Shown: positions 62,246 through 64,000 of the stretch, one piece after another
Layout of the letters: each line of letters opens with the position of its first letter
Numbering within the stretch: position 1 is the first letter of the stretch
Assembly (NCBI RefSeq): GCF_010726245.1
Contig: NZ_AP022561.1
Location: 1,054,001 to 1,118,000 of the forward strand
Reading direction: 5' to 3'
From: Mycolicibacterium aichiense
GTDB lineage: Bacteria; Actinomycetota; Actinomycetes; Mycobacteriales; Mycobacteriaceae
DNA length: 64,000 bases
Position numbers and translations under genes: made by a program
Notes under the pieces: generated by a model
Seen by the model: only the letters and a program-made list of their open reading frames with translations
Databases searched by the model: none
Told to the model about the DNA's origin: nothing

Positions 62246-62880
62246 GTCCCCAGCTGCTCGCGAACGGCGTCGATGCCGACCAGACGGATGTCGTCGCGTC
62301 GGATCGTCGCCCACCGCCCCGGCGTCATGGCGAAACCCACCATGGTGTCGGGGCGGCCGCGTCGGTCCTCGACCGTCCTGACCGTCTCGGTGTAGGGCAG
62401 TGAGCGCGTCACGCCCAGCGAGGCGGCGTTGTCATGCCACGCTCTGGTGATCGCGACGTCGGCGTCGAAGCCCGCGAAGATCAAGTGCAGCGCGGCCTGA
62501 CGCAGCTCCTTGCCGAAGCCGCGGCCCTGCTGCGCCAGGCCGAGCCACGAGCCGGTGGTCAAGCTCCGGTTGCGCGGAAAGTCCTCGGCGTGAACCGAAC
62601 ACATGCCGACCACCGACCCGTCGGCCAACACCGCCAGGTCCAGGTTCCAGCGTTGGACGGACGTCTCGGCGCGGTTGCGCCAGTAGTACTGCAGGCTGTT
62701 GCGCTCCAGGTCCGGCGAGGGCACATCGGTCCACGGCTCGGTGAACGGCATGGTCGCCGGATCGTGAATACCCTTGGCCGCCAACGTTGCCAGCTCCGCG
62801 CCCAGCTCGTCGCTGACATAGCGCAGCACGAGCCGTGGTGTCACCACCTGAAGATCGAACAGCGGCCACATCTGCGCCAT
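62236..62880 (-). CDS. GNAT-family N-acetyltransferase
   Basis: A 214-residue acetyltransferase of the RimJ/RimL-like group. TPRLVLRYVSDE at the N-terminus and the acetyl-CoA motif GLAQQGRGFGKELRQAALHL near residue 115 are clear; HDNAASLGVTRSLPY follows. The acceptor is unknown. It starts 62 bp from the divergent thioesterase. Confidence 0.87.
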   Translation of the reverse strand: MAQMWPLFDLQVVTPRLVLRYVSDELGAELATLAAKGIHDPATMPFTEPWTDVPSPDLERNSLQYYWRNRAETSVQRWNLDLAVLADGSVVGMCSVHAEDFPRNRSLTTGSWLGLAQQGRGFGKELRQAALHLIFAGFDADVAITRAWHDNAASLGVTRSLPYTETVRTVEDRRGRPDTMVGFAMTPGRWATIRRDDIRLVGIDAVREQLGTQR

Positions 62881-62942
62881 GCCGTCGATCCGACCACAGG
62901 CGGTGCCGGGTCCGAAACCGAATTACGGCAAGATGCCAGGTG

Positions 62943-63845
62943 ATGAGCACACCTAACGGACCGCAGTCGGCCTTCTGCGTCGGCAACACCAGGGTCAGCG
63001 AGGCCGGTATCTCGCTGGATCAGCAGGTGAATCACACGCTCGTCGACCACCGCGGTCTGCTGGAAATGCCTGCCTACGCGGTGATGGCCGAATCCGTCAC
63101 CAGCGGCGCCTACTGGTACACCTTCGCCGAACCGGTCGCCACCGTGCAGTCCTGGTTGGCGCTGACCGCCGGCGCCCGACCCGAGGTGGGGGATCGGCTG
63201 CATGCGGTGTCGGCGATGGCCCACCGCGACGACGCCCACGGCACCGCGACGATGACCATCACCAACGGCGCACAGAAGGTCGTCTGCTCAGGGGTGGCCC
63301 GTGCCGTCCGGGTCGGTCGCAGCACCGAGGCGTTGCGCGCCCTGGACAAGGACACGATGGCCGAACCCGTCGAGGCGTTGCCGACCCCGCCCGACATCGA
63401 CGCAACGGTCTCGGCCATCGACCCGGACTGGGACGGCCGGCGCATCCTGACCGCGATCAGTCGCGGGGAGATCGCCCGCGGCCCCTTGAGCGAACTGCTG
63501 GCCATGAGGGTCGAGAGCGCAGACGAACCGGTCCTGACCATCGATCCGCAATCGTGGATGGCCAACCCCCTCGGCGCCATCCAGGGCGGGGTCATCGCCT
63601 CGATCGTCGGCCACGCCTGCTCGCTGGCCGGCCAGGCGCACACCGGCGCGGGCGATCGTCACACCCTGGCTGACCTGTCTGTTTACTATTTCCGGTCGCC
63701 CCCGGTAGACGGTCGGTCCCTCACGCTGGCCACCGCTACCGAACGGGTCGGACGCCGGATGGGGACCGTCTCGGCCACCATGACCGACGCCGCGGGCACC
63801 CACTACGTCCGGGCCGTCGCCAACATCGCCTACGAGCGGGGATGA
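62943..63845 (+). CDS. Double-hotdog thioesterase (PaaI-like)
   Basis: About 300 residues with two hotdog-fold halves. The second carries the PaaI-like NPLGAIQGGVIASIVGHACS segment and YYFRSPPVDG; the first is more diverged (GLLEMPAYAVMAESV). Probably an acyl-CoA thioesterase, substrate unknown. The frame is open to 62835, but that part is antisense to the acetyltransferase start; ATG 62943 (or GTG 62940) follows a CAGG. Confidence 0.82.
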   Translation: MSTPNGPQSAFCVGNTRVSEAGISLDQQVNHTLVDHRGLLEMPAYAVMAESVTSGAYWYTFAEPVATVQSWLALTAGARPEVGDRLHAVSAMAHRDDAHGTATMTITNGAQKVVCSGVARAVRVGRSTEALRALDKDTMAEPVEALPTPPDIDATVSAIDPDWDGRRILTAISRGEIARGPLSELLAMRVESADEPVLTIDPQSWMANPLGAIQGGVIASIVGHACSLAGQAHTGAGDRHTLADLSVYYFRSPPVDGRSLTLATATERVGRRMGTVSATMTDAAGTHYVRAVANIAYERG

Positions 63846-63850
63846 GCGTT

Positions 63851-63880
63851 TTGACCTGCCCGGATCGTCGCAGGTAAGCT
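63851..63880 (+). promoter_or_regulatory. Strong promoter reading off the right edge
   Basis: TTGACC (63851-63856), an 18-bp spacer and TAAGCT (63875-63880) make the best housekeeping promoter in the window. It starts 5 bp after the thioesterase stop and reads rightward. By comparison with M. tuberculosis, where rplM-rpsI follow esxT, the target is probably rplM-rpsI. Confidence 0.65.
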
Positions 63881-63901
63881 GCCACGTTGGCGTGCGGTAC
63901 G

Positions 63902-63958
63902 CCGCGGTTCGCACCGCGGGGTAAGCCGGGTTCTCGGGTCAGTGTTGGTCGCCGAGAA
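63902..63958 (+). promoter_or_regulatory. Structured 5' leader with two hairpins
   Basis: The transcript leader contains CCGCGGT/ACCGCGG (63902-63919, 4-nt loop) and TTCTCGG/CCGAGAA (63931-63958, 14-nt loop). At least 110 nt are untranslated before the window ends. It could be a ribosomal-protein leader if rplM follows. Function is inference. Confidence 0.4.
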
Positions 63959-64000
63959 GCAACCCGCACCGTCACGTCCCGACCGACACCCGGGTCATAC

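Overview
This is a GC-rich actinobacterial chromosome window, almost certainly from a mycobacterium and probably an environmental, fast-growing (Mycolicibacterium-type) one. Evidence: a complete ESX-4 type VII secretion locus, LpqT and LpqU lipoproteins, four cutinase-like proteins, F420-type luciferase-family oxidoreductases, a mycobacterial MazG/Mfd/LpqU/Eno order, and many -10 elements placed 6-7 nt before a start codon, as in leaderless mycobacterial transcripts. From memory of M. tuberculosis, the left half (3-31 kb) matches the Rv1014c-Rv1029 neighbourhood and the right half (32-58 kb) matches Rv3464-Rv3444c. The window therefore joins two blocks that are far apart in M. tuberculosis; the junction lies near 31.4-32.3 kb. 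I saw no insertion sequence, phage, CRISPR array or integron, and no gene-free stretch longer than 300 bases.

Layout. 0-3 kb: partial MFS exporter, divergent QueG-like Fe-S protein, DUF998 membrane protein and a convergent, heavily overlapping DUF6611-type gene. 3-9 kb (minus strand): pth, rplY, an SDR, lpqT, arsC, prsA, glmU and tRNA-Gln. 9-14.6 kb (plus): TetR regulator, mfd, mazG. 14.6-18.1 kb (minus): efeUOB iron uptake behind two tandem IdeR-like boxes. 18.2-22.5 kb (plus): lpqU, eno, FtsB/DivIC-like protein, DUF501, ppx. 22.5-31.4 kb (minus): DUF4383 protein, a 34-residue Cys/His-rich peptide, and a complete kdpFABCDE operon led by an extra 27-residue membrane peptide. 31.6-32.3 kb: a LysA-like PLP-barrel protein without the catalytic lysine.

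32.3-39.2 kb (minus): a compact six-gene unit holding a response-regulator/thioredoxin-reductase-like fusion, a cNMP-domain histidine kinase, three tandem F420-type LLM oxidoreductases and an RmlB-type sugar-nucleotide dehydratase. 39.3-44.1 kb (plus): infA, rpmJ, rpsM, rpsK, rpsD, rpoA, rplQ, truA, with a clear promoter, a hairpin-rich leader before rpsM and a very strong hairpin inside the start of truA. 44.1-46.9 kb (minus): four tandem cutinase-like proteins. 47-48.6 kb: DMT exporter divergent from a CGNR zinc-finger regulator. 48.6-58.1 kb: ESX-4 (eccB4, mycP4, eccD4, eccC4, an ESX-4-associated protein, esxU, esxT), closed by a 12-bp-stem terminator. 58.2-62.2 kb: GAF-domain regulator, aldehyde dehydrogenase and alcohol dehydrogenase. 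62.2-63.8 kb: GNAT acetyltransferase and thioesterase. The last 150 bases hold a strong promoter and a structured leader reading off the right edge, probably toward rplM-rpsI.

The most attractive candidates for undescribed biology are the cNMP-kinase/REC-flavoprotein/LLM operon, the LysA-like pseudoenzyme, the two small proteins (Cys-rich peptide and kdp leader peptide), and several regulatory structures.
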